NCBI GenBank assembly: GCA_020633495.1
Contig: JACKDR010000001.1
Location: 598,765 to 662,764, forward strand
Direction of reading: 5' to 3'
Source: Kofleriaceae bacterium
Lineage (GTDB): Bacteria; Myxococcota_A; Polyangia; Haliangiales; Haliangiaceae
Length of the DNA stretch: 64,000 nucleotides
Part shown: piece by piece, positions 11,051-19,381 of the stretch
How positions within the stretch are numbered: position 1 is the first letter of the stretch
How the letters are laid out: every line of letters begins with the position of its first letter
Program-made: the position numbers and the translations under genes
The notes under the pieces: model-generated
Database searches by the model: none
What the model was told of the DNA's origin: nothing
The model's input: the letters and a program-made list of their open reading frames with translations, nothing else

Positions 11051-11131
11051 GTGGTGAGCGTGGTGGGCGTGGTGGACGTGGTGGGCGTGGTGGACGTGGT
11101 GGGCGTGGTGGACGTGGTGGGCGTGGTGGAC
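11051..11131 (+). repeat. 9-bp minisatellite
   Basis: Nine consecutive units of GTGGTGGGC or GTGGTGGAC (the first is GTGGTGAGC), mostly alternating to give an 18-bp period. It is intergenic. On the opposite strand it would encode His/Val runs, but no real gene is supported there. Confidence 0.85.
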
Positions 11132-11238
11132 CGACGTCGCGTCGGTGCTGGCTCCCGGAGGCTCCGGAGAGGGCGGCGGGGATGGTCGGGATGTGCGCGG
11201 CGCGGCGCGGCGCGGCCGGCTGGCCGGCGCGGTTCGAC

Positions 11239-11443
11239 GCGGGGCGGGGACGCGGGGACGTGGGGCCGTGGGGACGCGGGGCCGTGGGGACGCGGGGACG
11301 CGGGCCCGCGGGGACGCGGGGACGTGGGGCCGCGGGGACGCGGGCCCGCGGGGACGCGGGGACGCGGGGACGCGGGGACGCGGGCCCGCTGGGACGCGGG
11401 GACGCGGGGACGCGGGGACGCGGGGCCGCGGGGCCGCGGCGCG
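11239..11443 (+). repeat. 8-bp GGGGACGC minisatellite
   Basis: About 25 units of GGGGACGC and variants (GGGGCCGC, GGGGACGT, CGGGCCCGC). It is intergenic, strongly strand-asymmetric (G-rich on the plus strand), and lies between the small LexA-box gene and the first DUF222-HNH gene. The G4 runs could form G-quadruplexes. Confidence 0.85.
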
Positions 11444-11544
11444 GTCGGGTCGTGGGCTGCGTGGGCTGAGGCTCCGGCCCAGCTGGTCGCTGGCTCCCGA
11501 TGAGCGTGGTGCTGGCGCCGGCGTGGGTGCAGCACACCACCACC

Positions 11545-11576
11545 GGCGCCGGGCCCGAAGACGGGGGCCCGGCGCC
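11545..11576. repeat. 12-bp perfect hairpin in HNH unit 1
   Basis: GGCGCCGGGCCC (11545-11556) and its reverse complement (11565-11576) flank the 8-base loop GAAGACGG. The same hairpin with the same loop occurs upstream of the second DUF222-HNH gene (31536-31567). No T-run follows, so it is not a normal terminator. Confidence 0.85.
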
Positions 11577-11652
11577 TCGGCGCGGGGCACGAGCGTTGCG
11601 GGCGCGCGCCGGGCATCGGGATCGCGACGGCCGTGCGAGCCGTGATTGACGC

Positions 11653-11669
11653 TGTCCGGGAACCGGACA
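11653..11669. promoter_or_regulatory. 17-bp palindrome upstream of HNH gene 1
   Basis: TGTCCGG-GAA-CCGGACA, perfect 7-bp arms. The second HNH gene has the same arms with a different centre (31596-31612), so the arms appear conserved while the spacer varies, as expected for a dimer-binding operator. A further conserved CTTGACG near 11704 could be a -35 element. Confidence 0.55.
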
Positions 11670-11917
11670 AGAAAGACACGGCCCGGGACGATCGTGGTCG
11701 ATTGTTCTTGACGGCGTTCGCGGCCGACGACGAGACGCAGGCGAGATGGCGCCGCCGATCGTCGACGAGACGCCCAGCGCGGCCCGCTGCGCCGAGAAGC
11801 GGACCGCGACGACGACGCGAAGGGTCGAGGGCGGTCTTGGAGCGCCACGGCGACGACAGGAGGTCCGAGATCGTCGTGGTAGAGAAGGAATGCGCGCGTG
11901 CGCAGGGAGGAGTGGAG

Positions 11918-13126
11918 ATGTTCGATCGCGGCAACGACGAGGGTGTGGTGTCCAGTGGGCTCGACGGTGTCGGCTTCGGAGACCGTGTCGCATCCCCCGA
12001 CTGGCGCCAGCTCGATCGCCAGCTGCGCGGCGTCGCCCGACGGCGCGCCGCGCTCGACGCCGAGGAGGCGCGCTGGCTGGTGCTGGCGCAGCAGGTCGAG
12101 CTGCACCGCCGGTTCGGCTACGCGAGTCTGCACGAGTACCTCGAGCGCACGCTGGGCTACGGGCCGCGCGCCGCGCGCGAGCGGCTGCGCGTCGCGAGCG
12201 CCCTGCAGGTGCTGCCGCGGACCGCGGCGGCGCTGGCCCGCGGCGAGCAGTCGTACTCGGCGGTGCGCGAGCTGACCCGGGTCGTTCGCCAGGACACCGA
12301 GCGGGTGTGGCTCGACGCGGCGGCCGGCAAGACGGTGCACGAGATCGAGACCCTGGTCGCGGGCCGCAAGCCGGGTGACCTGCCCGGTGATCCGGTGGAT
12401 CCGGCCGAGGTCCGGCGCGTGGTGTCGCTGGAGGTCAGCGCCGAGACGTACGCGCTGTGGCGCGACGCGAGGCTGGCGCTGGAGCTCGAGCGCGGCGAGG
12501 CCGTGCCCGACGACGAGCTGCTGCGGGTGCTGTGCCTCGGGATGCTGGCGGGAACTGGCGGAAGCGGCAAGCGCGGGCGCGCGGCGTACCAGATCGCCTT
12601 GATGCAGTGCCCCGACTGCGAGCGCGTGACCCAGGACGGCGGCGGCCGCGCCGTCGAGGTGCCGGCGACCGTCGTCGCGCGCGCGCGCTGCGACGCGCGC
12701 GTGCTCGGCCGGGTCGATGGCGACGTTCACCTGGGCGCGACGCCGACCCAGACCATCCCGGCGCCGGTGCGCGCGGCGGTGGTCGCGCGAGATCACGGCC
12801 GCTGCCGGGTGCCGGGCTGCCGGGCTGCGCGATGGGTCGAGGTCCACCACGTGCAGCCGCGGGCGCAGGGCGGTCCGCATACGCTGGCGAACCTGATCTC
12901 GCTGTGCGGCGGCCACCACGACGCGGTCCATGTGGGCCGCTTGAAGATCACGCGGTCGGCGTCGGGACAGGTCGGGTTCGTGCACGCCGATGGCAGGCGG
13001 TACGGCGCGCCGCCGAGGACCAGGGACGAACGGGACGAGCCGGCCGCGGTCCGCGTGGGCCGCGCCGACGCGGCCCCCATGACCGGTCGCTGGCGCAGTG
13101 GATCGAGCGATCGATGCGGCTGGTGA
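11918..13126 (+). CDS. DUF222-HNH endonuclease family protein (13E12-type), copy 1
   Basis: About 402 residues from ATG 11918, chosen because GAGG lies seven bases upstream and because the second copy starts at the same MFDR sequence. The N-terminal helical DUF222 part covers about 25-230 (GYASLHEYLERTLGYGPRAA, VHEIETLVAGRKPGDLPGDP). The C-terminus is an HNH nuclease with a zinc-type frame: CRVPGC, EVHHVQPRAQGG and LCGGHHDAVH. Related genes are multicopy in actinobacteria (13E12/REP13E12 elements). No integrase or inverted-repeat ends were seen. A paralogue lies at 31860-33066, with conserved upstream hairpin and palindrome, so the whole unit appears duplicated. Confidence 0.85.
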   Translation: MFDRGNDEGVVSSGLDGVGFGDRVASPDWRQLDRQLRGVARRRAALDAEEARWLVLAQQVELHRRFGYASLHEYLERTLGYGPRAARERLRVASALQVLPRTAAALARGEQSYSAVRELTRVVRQDTERVWLDAAAGKTVHEIETLVAGRKPGDLPGDPVDPAEVRRVVSLEVSAETYALWRDARLALELERGEAVPDDELLRVLCLGMLAGTGGSGKRGRAAYQIALMQCPDCERVTQDGGGRAVEVPATVVARARCDARVLGRVDGDVHLGATPTQTIPAPVRAAVVARDHGRCRVPGCRAARWVEVHHVQPRAQGGPHTLANLISLCGGHHDAVHVGRLKITRSASGQVGFVHADGRRYGAPPRTRDERDEPAAVRVGRADAAPMTGRWRSGSSDRCGW

Positions 13127-13216
13127 CGCGACGATGAGCGGGCGCCGCATGAACCGCGCGACAACTATCTTGACACCCACCGGCCCGCGAACTCCTCACA
13201 CGCTCTGAGCCGACGA

Positions 13217-14038
13217 TCAGGGCGGCGCGAGCGGCGCGTCGAGCAGCGGTCGGGCGCCGGCGCCGGCGGCGCCGTAGTGCCACCATTCGGTGGCGAGGCC
13301 CTCGAAGCCGGCGGAGGTCATGGCGCGATCGAGGCGGCCGAGCCGGGCGCGGATCGCCGGATCGGCGGCGGGGTGATCGCGGTGGGCGGCGGGGCCGAAG
13401 GCGTCGTGATCGGTCGGCATCGCCAGCGGCGCGCCGTCGGCGTCGGCCAGGGAGACGTCGACCGCGGCGCCGCGCGAGTGCGCCGAGCCGCCGGTCGGCC
13501 GGCCGGCGGCGTCGAAGCGCGGCTCGGCGACGTAGCGCGGATCCGGCACCAGCGCCCACAGCGCGCGCTGCACCGAAGCCGGACGGTAGCAGTCCCACAT
13601 CACCAGGCGCAGGCCGTCGGCGCGCAGCGTGGCGGCGGCGTCGGCGAGGCGGTCGGCGACGTCGGCGAGGAGCAGGCAGCGGGCCACCGGGTAGACGCGG
13701 TGGTGGGTGAAGTTGTCGGCGGTCGCGTAGCGGAGATCGAGGACGACGTCGGGGATGACGGTGACGACGTCGACGAGGCCGGCGGCGGCGGCCGGCGACG
13801 CCACGGCGGCTGGCGCGACGCCCGACGCCGGCGGCGTGCCGATCTTTGCCGACGGCGCCGCGACGGCACCGGCGGTGCCGGCGGGCGCGGCCGGCGGCGA
13901 TCCGGGCACGACCCGCGCGGCGCGATCGTCGTCGGTCGGCGCCGGTCGGGTCGGCGTGCCCGCCGAGCACGCGCTCGCGACGGCGAGCGCGGCGAGCGGC
14001 GCGACGGCGGCGGGCGAACGGCGGAGAACGCGGGGCAC
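13217..14038 (-). CDS. D-Ala-D-Ala dipeptidase (VanX/M15D) lipoprotein
   Basis: About 273 residues from GTG 14038, chosen because it puts a short Arg-rich N-terminus directly before a lipoprotein signal ending AVASAC (GTG 14044 is equally possible). After an Ala/Pro linker comes the zinc dipeptidase fold: LDLRYATADNFTHHRVYP near the start, WDCYRPASVQ, the zinc motif SAHSRGAAVD and the closing EWWHYG with catalytic Glu and zinc His. The family cleaves D-alanyl-D-alanine. In a Gram-negative with an outer-membrane lipoprotein signal the likely role is cell-wall turnover or recycling, not vancomycin resistance. It is divergent from zntB, with 40 bp between the starts. Confidence 0.85.
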   Translation of the reverse strand: MPRVLRRSPAAVAPLAALAVASACSAGTPTRPAPTDDDRAARVVPGSPPAAPAGTAGAVAAPSAKIGTPPASGVAPAAVASPAAAAGLVDVVTVIPDVVLDLRYATADNFTHHRVYPVARCLLLADVADRLADAAATLRADGLRLVMWDCYRPASVQRALWALVPDPRYVAEPRFDAAGRPTGGSAHSRGAAVDVSLADADGAPLAMPTDHDAFGPAAHRDHPAADPAIRARLGRLDRAMTSAGFEGLATEWWHYGAAGAGARPLLDAPLAPP

Positions 14039-14078
14039 GAGCACGAGTGAGGCTGGATCCGGGATACCATGGCGCCGG

Positions 14079-15089
14079 ATGTCGGACACCGAGGATCCTC
14101 CCGCGGGCACGATCGCCACCCGCGGCACCGGCCTGATCCACGCCTACGTGCTCGACGGCCACGGCGGCGGCGAGTCACTGACGTGGCAGGGCGTCGATCA
14201 CTGGAAGCCCGCCGACGGGGTCCTGTGGCTCAACCTCGACTACGCCGCCACCGACGCCCAGGAGTGGCTGTTCATGCGCTCCGGCATCGACCCCGTGGTG
14301 CGCGAGGCCCTGCTCGACCGCGACCCGCGGCCGCGCGCGCTGGTCATCGGCGACGCGATGCTCCTGATCGTCCGCGCGATCAACCTCAACCAGGGCGCCC
14401 AGCCCGAGGACATGGTGTCGCTGCGGTGCTGGATCGAGCCGCACCGGGTGATCACGCTGCGCCACCGCATGGTGCGGATCGTCAAGACGATCGCCGCCGA
14501 CCTGCTCGCCGGCACCGGCCCGACCTCGCCCGGGACCTTCCTCGACGAGATCGTCGAGCGCGCGGTCGAGCCGGTGGTGACCTGCGTCGACGGCATCGAC
14601 GACGACGTGTCGCGCCTCGAGGACGCCGTGCTCGGCGATCACACGCTCGAGCTGCGCGGCCGGCTGGCCGAGCTGCGCCGCCGCGCGATCGCGCTGCGCC
14701 GGTTCATCGCGCCGGAGCGCGACGCGTTCCTGCGGCTGTCGTCGATCGGCGCGCCGTGGATCGGCGACGGCGATGCAGGTCGCCTGCGCGAGGCCGCCGA
14801 CCGGCTGACCCGGACGGTGGAAGAGCTCGACGCCGCCCGCGACCGCGCCGCGGTCACCCACGAAGAGATGGCGAGCCGGGTCGGCGAGCTCACGAACCAG
14901 CGGCTCTACGTCCTGTCGATCATCACGGCGATCTTCCTGCCGCTGGGGTTCATCACCAGCCTGCTCGGCGTCAACGTCGGCGGCGTCCCGGGCCAGCACG
15001 TCGAGTGGGGCTTCTGGCTGCTGTGCGGCCTGTTCGCGGTCGGCCTCGGGATCCAGCTGTGGCTGTTCCGCCGCTGGAAGTGGCTGTAG
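14079..15089 (+). CDS. zntB: CorA-family zinc transporter ZntB
   Basis: 336 residues. A large cytoplasmic N-terminal domain (about 1-270; LIHAYVLDGHGG, LWLNLDYAATDAQEWL) and two C-terminal membrane helices with the loop GVNVGGVPG, the ZntB/CorA-type Gly-Val-Asn signature (residues about 302-310). ZntB proteins are pentameric zinc channels/proton-coupled transporters of the CorA superfamily; CorA proper has GMN. The length matches the family. The start at ATG 14079 gives MSDTEDPPAG. It stands alone, with no obvious terminator in the following 200 bp. Confidence 0.88.
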   Translation: MSDTEDPPAGTIATRGTGLIHAYVLDGHGGGESLTWQGVDHWKPADGVLWLNLDYAATDAQEWLFMRSGIDPVVREALLDRDPRPRALVIGDAMLLIVRAINLNQGAQPEDMVSLRCWIEPHRVITLRHRMVRIVKTIAADLLAGTGPTSPGTFLDEIVERAVEPVVTCVDGIDDDVSRLEDAVLGDHTLELRGRLAELRRRAIALRRFIAPERDAFLRLSSIGAPWIGDGDAGRLREAADRLTRTVEELDAARDRAAVTHEEMASRVGELTNQRLYVLSIITAIFLPLGFITSLLGVNVGGVPGQHVEWGFWLLCGLFAVGLGIQLWLFRRWKWL

Positions 15090-15288
15090 CGGCGGGCGGC
15101 GCGAGGAGGTGGAGTCGGCGCGAAGCGCTTCGAGCGTCGAGCGTCGTCGCAGGGTCGGATCCCGGAGGCCGTGAGCGGCGGGCGGCGCCGACGGGGAGGA
15201 GCGCGGTCGTGGGCGCAGGCCGGCGCGGCGCGGCGCGCGCAGGGCGGGCGGCACACGCGACCCACGTGGACCCCTGCCCCGCCGCCGC
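15090..15288. other. Intergenic region between convergent zntB and lipoprotein genes
   Basis: No gene, hairpin with T-run or repeat was found here. It contains a small dyad (GAAGCGCTTC near 15132). Both neighbours end into this region. Confidence 0.5.
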
Positions 15289-16770
15289 CTAGAAGAAGCT
15301 GCAGTTGTAGCCCATGCTCGAGAGGCCGGTCTCGCCGGGGGCGCTCGACGCGCCGCCGGCGCCGCCGAGGCCGCCCGACAGCGTCGACTGCGGGATGCCG
15401 ACGCTGCTGGTGCCGAGGCAGGCCAGCCCGATCGACGGGCCGCCGCCGCCGCCACCGCCATCACCGCCGGCGCCGCCGCGACCGCCGGTGCCGCCGCGCG
15501 CGCCGTTGCCGCCGTCGTCCTGCTCGCCGGAGCCGCCGTAGGGGCCGCCGTTGCCGAACGCGCCGCCCGCACCACCGGCGCCGCCGGAGCCGCCGGCGCC
15601 ACCCGCGCCGCCGTTGCCGCCCATGATCATCGAGCCGCGGATCACGACCTGCGAGTCGAACGAGATCACGCCGAACGAGCCGCCGCCGCCGGTGCCGCCG
15701 GTGCCCGGGGTCCCGCCACAGCCGCCGCCGCCGCCGCCGCCGCCCGACGAGCCGTAGGAGTCGCAGTCGGTGGTGCCACCGCCGCCGCCGCCGCCGCCGC
15801 CACCGCCGTTGCCATCACCGCCGCCGCTGCCGCCGGTGCCGGCGTTGCTGGCGCTGTAGACCGCGCCGTCGAACTGGCCGAAGTTGGCGCCGCCGGTGCC
15901 GGGGGCGCCAGGACCACCGTCGGCGCTGGGGCTGCCGACCGTGCCGTTGCCGCCGCCGCCGCCGTGGCCGCCGCCGCCGCCCGCCGTTCCGCTGGCGCCG
16001 GTGCCGCCGGTGGAGCCGGCGTTGTCGGACCTGCCGGACTTGCCGCCGACGCCGCCGGTCCGGCTGCACGACGAGCTGCCGGCGGTGCCGCCGGCCGGCT
16101 GGCTGCACGAGGCGCATACGATCGACGAGTCCTCGCAGCCCGGCTTGCCGGTGCCGCCGCCGCCGCCGCCCGCGCCGGTCGAGCCGTCGCCGCCAGGCGC
16201 GCTGGCGCCGCCGGCGCCGGCCTCGACGACGACGTCGACCAGCTCGATGTTCTTCGAGCCGGTGATCAGGATCGCCGTCGTGCTCTCGCCGACGCCGGTG
16301 GCGTCGGCGCTGCGGATCGTGAGGCCGTCGAGCTTGGTCGCGGTCTGGATGCCGTCGAAGCGGACCGTCAGCGTGGTGCCGCCGAGCTCGGTGGTGCCGC
16401 CGTCGCGGGCCCAGAACTCGCCGAAGCCGCCGTAGATCGACACCCCGGCCTGCATCGTGATGGCCTCGTCGTAGGTGCCGGCCTGCACGAACACCGCGAG
16501 CCGCGGGTTGGAGTTGGCGGCGCGCTCGATGCCGGCGCCGACCGTCTTGAGCGGCAGGCTCAGGGTCCCCGGGTTGTCGTCGCTGCCCGCGGCGCCGTCG
16601 ACGTAGACCGCCTCGCACGGCAGCCCCGAGCACAGCTGGGCGTCGGGGCCGTTGTCGGCGGCGTCGGCGCCGCCGTCGCCGGAGCCGTCGTCACCGGCGT
16701 TGCTCGACGCGCACGCGGCGGTGGCGGCGAGGGCCAGGACGACAGCCGAGACCAGGCGCGAGGAGGACAT
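15289..16770 (-). CDS. Glycine-rich beta-helix lipoprotein
   Basis: 493 residues. A lipoprotein signal (VLALAATAAC, Cys about 20) leads into an Asp/Gly-rich linker and a right-handed beta-helix start (YVDGAAGSDDNPGTLSLPLKT, FVQAGTYDEAIT, VSIYGGF), typical of DUF1565-like surface proteins. From about residue 185 onward it is dominated by Gly-Gly-x repeats, including runs of 9-11 glycines, with a few Cys pairs. It ends SSMGYNCSFF. It resembles the glycine-rich surface lipoproteins found in many copies in myxobacteria. Surface exposure is likely; no enzyme function is visible. Confidence 0.8.
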   Translation of the reverse strand: MSSSRLVSAVVLALAATAACASSNAGDDGSGDGGADAADNGPDAQLCSGLPCEAVYVDGAAGSDDNPGTLSLPLKTVGAGIERAANSNPRLAVFVQAGTYDEAITMQAGVSIYGGFGEFWARDGGTTELGGTTLTVRFDGIQTATKLDGLTIRSADATGVGESTTAILITGSKNIELVDVVVEAGAGGASAPGGDGSTGAGGGGGGTGKPGCEDSSIVCASCSQPAGGTAGSSSCSRTGGVGGKSGRSDNAGSTGGTGASGTAGGGGGHGGGGGNGTVGSPSADGGPGAPGTGGANFGQFDGAVYSASNAGTGGSGGGDGNGGGGGGGGGGGTTDCDSYGSSGGGGGGGGCGGTPGTGGTGGGGSFGVISFDSQVVIRGSMIMGGNGGAGGAGGSGGAGGAGGAFGNGGPYGGSGEQDDGGNGARGGTGGRGGAGGDGGGGGGGPSIGLACLGTSSVGIPQSTLSGGLGGAGGASSAPGETGLSSMGYNCSFF

Positions 16771-16888
16771 CGCTTCGATGATACATCCCCGCCGGGCGTC
16801 GCGACCACCTCGCTCGATGTCCGCGGATGTGGGTGTGAGGCCGGCTACCCCGACGGCGCCGATCCATCGGGATCGACGGCGCCGCGGG

Positions 16889-17809
16889 CTACCAGTCGGG
16901 CGGCGCGACCACGCCGGTCGGCGGCGTGCCGGCGAGGCCGCGGATGTACATGCACTGGGTCCCGTACGCCAGCAGCCGATCGGCGTCGTCCCAGACCTCG
17001 ACCTCGGCGATCGCGTAGCCGGCGCGGGCGCGGCGCGCGTACGCCGCGATCAGCAGCCACTCGCGGTCGGTGTCGTCGACGACGTGCACGGTGAGATCGA
17101 GGCTCGGCGCGAAGAAGCGATAGCCGCCGGGGCCGATCGCCTGGACCAGCGCCGGCGGCATGATGTCGATCACCGGCGGCAGCGCCAGCCGATCGAGCCG
17201 GCCGGCGGCGTCGCGCGGCGGCACCCGGTAGCGGTACCAGCGCAGCGATCGCGCCGGCCCGGCGGTCCAGCCCGGGTCCCAGAACCGGTCGCCCGCGGCG
17301 AGCCGACAGTCGAAGTTGCGGAAGAACCGCGGCAGCCGCGCCGCGCCGGGGCCGTCGTCCTCGACCAGCGGCGGACACGCCGCCGGGCGCGGCACCGCGA
17401 GCGGCCGCGCGCCGACGACGTCGGGGCCGACCCGGTCGCGCGCGAACGTCGCCACGGTCTCGAGCCCGGGCTCGACGGCGTCGCGCGCGCGCACCGCGAC
17501 CCGGACCTGGGCGACGCTGCCGCCGCGCCGCAGCACCGTGACGTCGGCGTCGAGCCGCCCGGGCGCGACCGGCGTGCAGAAGATCGTCGCGCACGACACC
17601 AGGCGCAGGTCGGCGTCGCCGAGCTCGGCGACCGCGGCGCGCAGCGACGCGGTCTGCAGGACGCCGCCCGACGGCAGCTGGTAGTCCCAGGTGTCGGGCA
17701 GGTCGATCGTCCACCCGCCGCCGCCGCCACCGCCCGCCGCGGCGTCGCCGGGCGCCGGGCGCGCCACCGCCGCGGTGTCGCGGCCGAGGTCCCCGGGGGT
17801 GTGCGCCAT
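16889..17809 (-). CDS. Acyl-CoA thioesterase-like (double hotdog) protein
   Basis: 306 residues. The N-terminal part (WDYQLPSGGVLQTASLRAAV, then a hotdog-like strand pattern VAQVRVAVRARDA) and the C-terminal part (SLDLTVHVVDDTDREWLLIAAYARRARAGYA, AYGTQCMYIRG) resemble TesB/4HBT_3-type thioesterases that hydrolyse acyl-CoA. The active-site residues were not assigned with confidence. It follows the Cys-rich gene by 13 bp and is the last gene of the glgB-GH57-uspA operon, so it could be expressed with glycogen genes, although a metabolic link is not obvious. Confidence 0.65.
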   Translation of the reverse strand: MAHTPGDLGRDTAAVARPAPGDAAAGGGGGGGWTIDLPDTWDYQLPSGGVLQTASLRAAVAELGDADLRLVSCATIFCTPVAPGRLDADVTVLRRGGSVAQVRVAVRARDAVEPGLETVATFARDRVGPDVVGARPLAVPRPAACPPLVEDDGPGAARLPRFFRNFDCRLAAGDRFWDPGWTAGPARSLRWYRYRVPPRDAAGRLDRLALPPVIDIMPPALVQAIGPGGYRFFAPSLDLTVHVVDDTDREWLLIAAYARRARAGYAIAEVEVWDDADRLLAYGTQCMYIRGLAGTPPTGVVAPPDW

Positions 17810-17822
17810 CGCGCCCAGCGTA

Positions 17823-18878
17823 TCAGCCGTCGAGCGCGGCGCGGGCCCAGCGATCCATCCCGACCAGCTCGACCTCGAACGGTGGATCGTCGCCGCCCGC
17901 GGGATCGCGCAGCGCCCCGACCCGGCGCAGCTCGGCGACCAGCGCCTCGTCGAGCCACGGCGCCGGATCGCCGGCGGCGGCCAGCGCCGCGCGGGCCTCG
18001 GCCAGCGCCGCCCGCCACGGCCGGCCGTCGAGGCGCGCCAGCAGCTCGAAGACGGCGTGCGGCGCCCGCACCGCGTCGAACGTGGAGTAGCCGGTGAGCA
18101 GCACGTCGCCGTCGCGATCGACCCGCTCCGACACCGACGGCACCAGGACCTCGACGTCGAGCCGTCGCCGCGGCCCGGCGCCGCGGCGTAGCTCGATCAG
18201 CTCGTCGCGGCGCGGCGCCAGGCCGTCGAGCAACGTCGCCGCGGCGGCGTCGTCGAGGGCGTCGACCCGCGCCGCGCACGCCTGGTACCAGGCGATCCAC
18301 GCCGCCGCGTCGGCCGGCGCCGCGGGCGCGCCGCCGGCGCCGACGCACCACCGCGCGATCCGGCCCTCGAGCTCCGACACCAGGAACGACGCGCGCGACC
18401 ACGCCACCGCCCCGACCAGGCCGTGGTCGTGCTTGCAGAACCACGCCCGGCAGGTCGCGCCGCGATCGTGCCAGACCCCGCAGCTGTGGTCGCCGCCGAC
18501 CCAGTACGGGCAGCGCAGCGTGACGTCGCGGCCGAACGCGACGTCGATCGTGTCGCGGTAGCGCCGCTCGCGCGCCGCCGACGGCTCGATCCCGAAAGCG
18601 GTGACGCCGTCGGGATCGGCGAGGCGGGCCCGGATCAGCGCCGGACCGGGTCCGGCGCGGCCCAGCGCGCGGCCGACCAGGAAGTTGGCCAGCGACGGGT
18701 GCGCGGTGCAGCACCGGGTCTCGGGCGAGAACGCCCACGGGTGCGGGCCGCCGGCGGCGGCCATCGGGCAGCGCGCGCAGTCGGCGCGGGCCTCGCCCTG
18801 CCAGGCCGGATCGTCGAGGGCGGGCAGGCGCGCGCGCACCGCCTCCGGCAGGTGCGCGAAGACGCCACCCGGGCTCAC
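17823..18878 (-). CDS. Cys-rich hypothetical protein in glycogen operon
   Basis: 351 residues from GTG 18878, overlapping the uspA stop (GTGA). The N-terminal 165 residues hold a dense set of cysteines and histidines: CARCPM, RCCTAHP, LRCPYW, HSCGVWH, TCRAWFCKHDHG. This suggests one or two metal sites (zinc or Fe-S). The rest is mostly helical, with a charged mid-region and an Ala-rich C-terminus (ALAEARAALAAAGD). I do not recognise the family. It sits between uspA and the thioesterase. Confidence 0.65.
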   Translation of the reverse strand: MSPGGVFAHLPEAVRARLPALDDPAWQGEARADCARCPMAAAGGPHPWAFSPETRCCTAHPSLANFLVGRALGRAGPGPALIRARLADPDGVTAFGIEPSAARERRYRDTIDVAFGRDVTLRCPYWVGGDHSCGVWHDRGATCRAWFCKHDHGLVGAVAWSRASFLVSELEGRIARWCVGAGGAPAAPADAAAWIAWYQACAARVDALDDAAAATLLDGLAPRRDELIELRRGAGPRRRLDVEVLVPSVSERVDRDGDVLLTGYSTFDAVRAPHAVFELLARLDGRPWRAALAEARAALAAAGDPAPWLDEALVAELRRVGALRDPAGGDDPPFEVELVGMDRWARAALDG

Positions 18879-19381
18879 GCGCTCTTGACCACGACCACCG
18901 GGCAGCTGGCGTCGCGGACCACCTTGCGCGCGACCGAGCCGACCAGGAGCCGCTCGAGCGCGTCGCCGCCGTGGCTGCCGACGACGATCATGTCGGCGCT
19001 GATCTCCTTGCCCAGCGCGATGATCTCGCCGGCCGGATCGCCGACCGTGACGTGCTCGTGGAGCGAGCCCAGCCAGCGGCGGGCGTCGGCGTCGACCAGC
19101 GGCGCCAGCTCGGCGGCCGCGGCGTCGTGGACGTCGACCATCTCGGCGCGCAGCGCGTCGATGTCGGCGCGCAGGTCGGACAGCCGCCACCGCTTGTCGA
19201 CGACGTGGACCGTGTGGAGGTGACACGGCACGACGCGCGCCAGCTCGAGCGCCCAGTGCAGCGCCTTGCGCGACGGATCCGAGAAGTCGATCGCGACCAG
19301 GACCACCCGCGGGGAATGGCCCACCTCGTCGCCGACGGGGGTGTCCTCGGCGTCGAACTCGGGCGGCGTCGTGTCGCTCAT
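18875..19381 (-). CDS. Universal stress protein (UspA family), ATP-binding type
   Basis: 168 residues. It shows the Usp fold: VVLVAIDFSDPSRKALHWALELA at the start and the ATP motif G-x2-G-x9-G-S (VVGSHGG to LLVGS) near the end, followed by the usual ARKVVRDASCPVVVVK. The motif marks the ATP-binding subgroup. Start codon follows the GH57 stop directly (TAGATG), so it is translated as part of the glycogen operon. Likely a regulator or stress protein tied to carbon storage (inference). Confidence 0.88.
   Translation of the reverse strand: MSDTTPPEFDAEDTPVGDEVGHSPRVVLVAIDFSDPSRKALHWALELARVVPCHLHTVHVVDKRWRLSDLRADIDALRAEMVDVHDAAAAELAPLVDADARRWLGSLHEHVTVGDPAGEIIALGKEISADMIVVGSHGGDALERLLVGSVARKVVRDASCPVVVVKSA

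Noticed and set aside
11051..11443. CRISPR-like array
   Set aside because: Units are 8-9 bp in direct tandem with no spacers and no cas genes nearby.
10297..13180. Minus-strand frame spanning the minisatellites and HNH gene 1, with His and Pro-rich repeat peptides
   Set aside because: The frame is open only because the repeats lack stops; the HNH protein on the plus strand explains the right part.
13217..14038. Vancomycin resistance vanX
   Set aside because: Catalytic motifs are shared by all M15D dipeptidases; there are no vanH, vanA or vanRS neighbours, and the lipoprotein signal suggests wall recycling.
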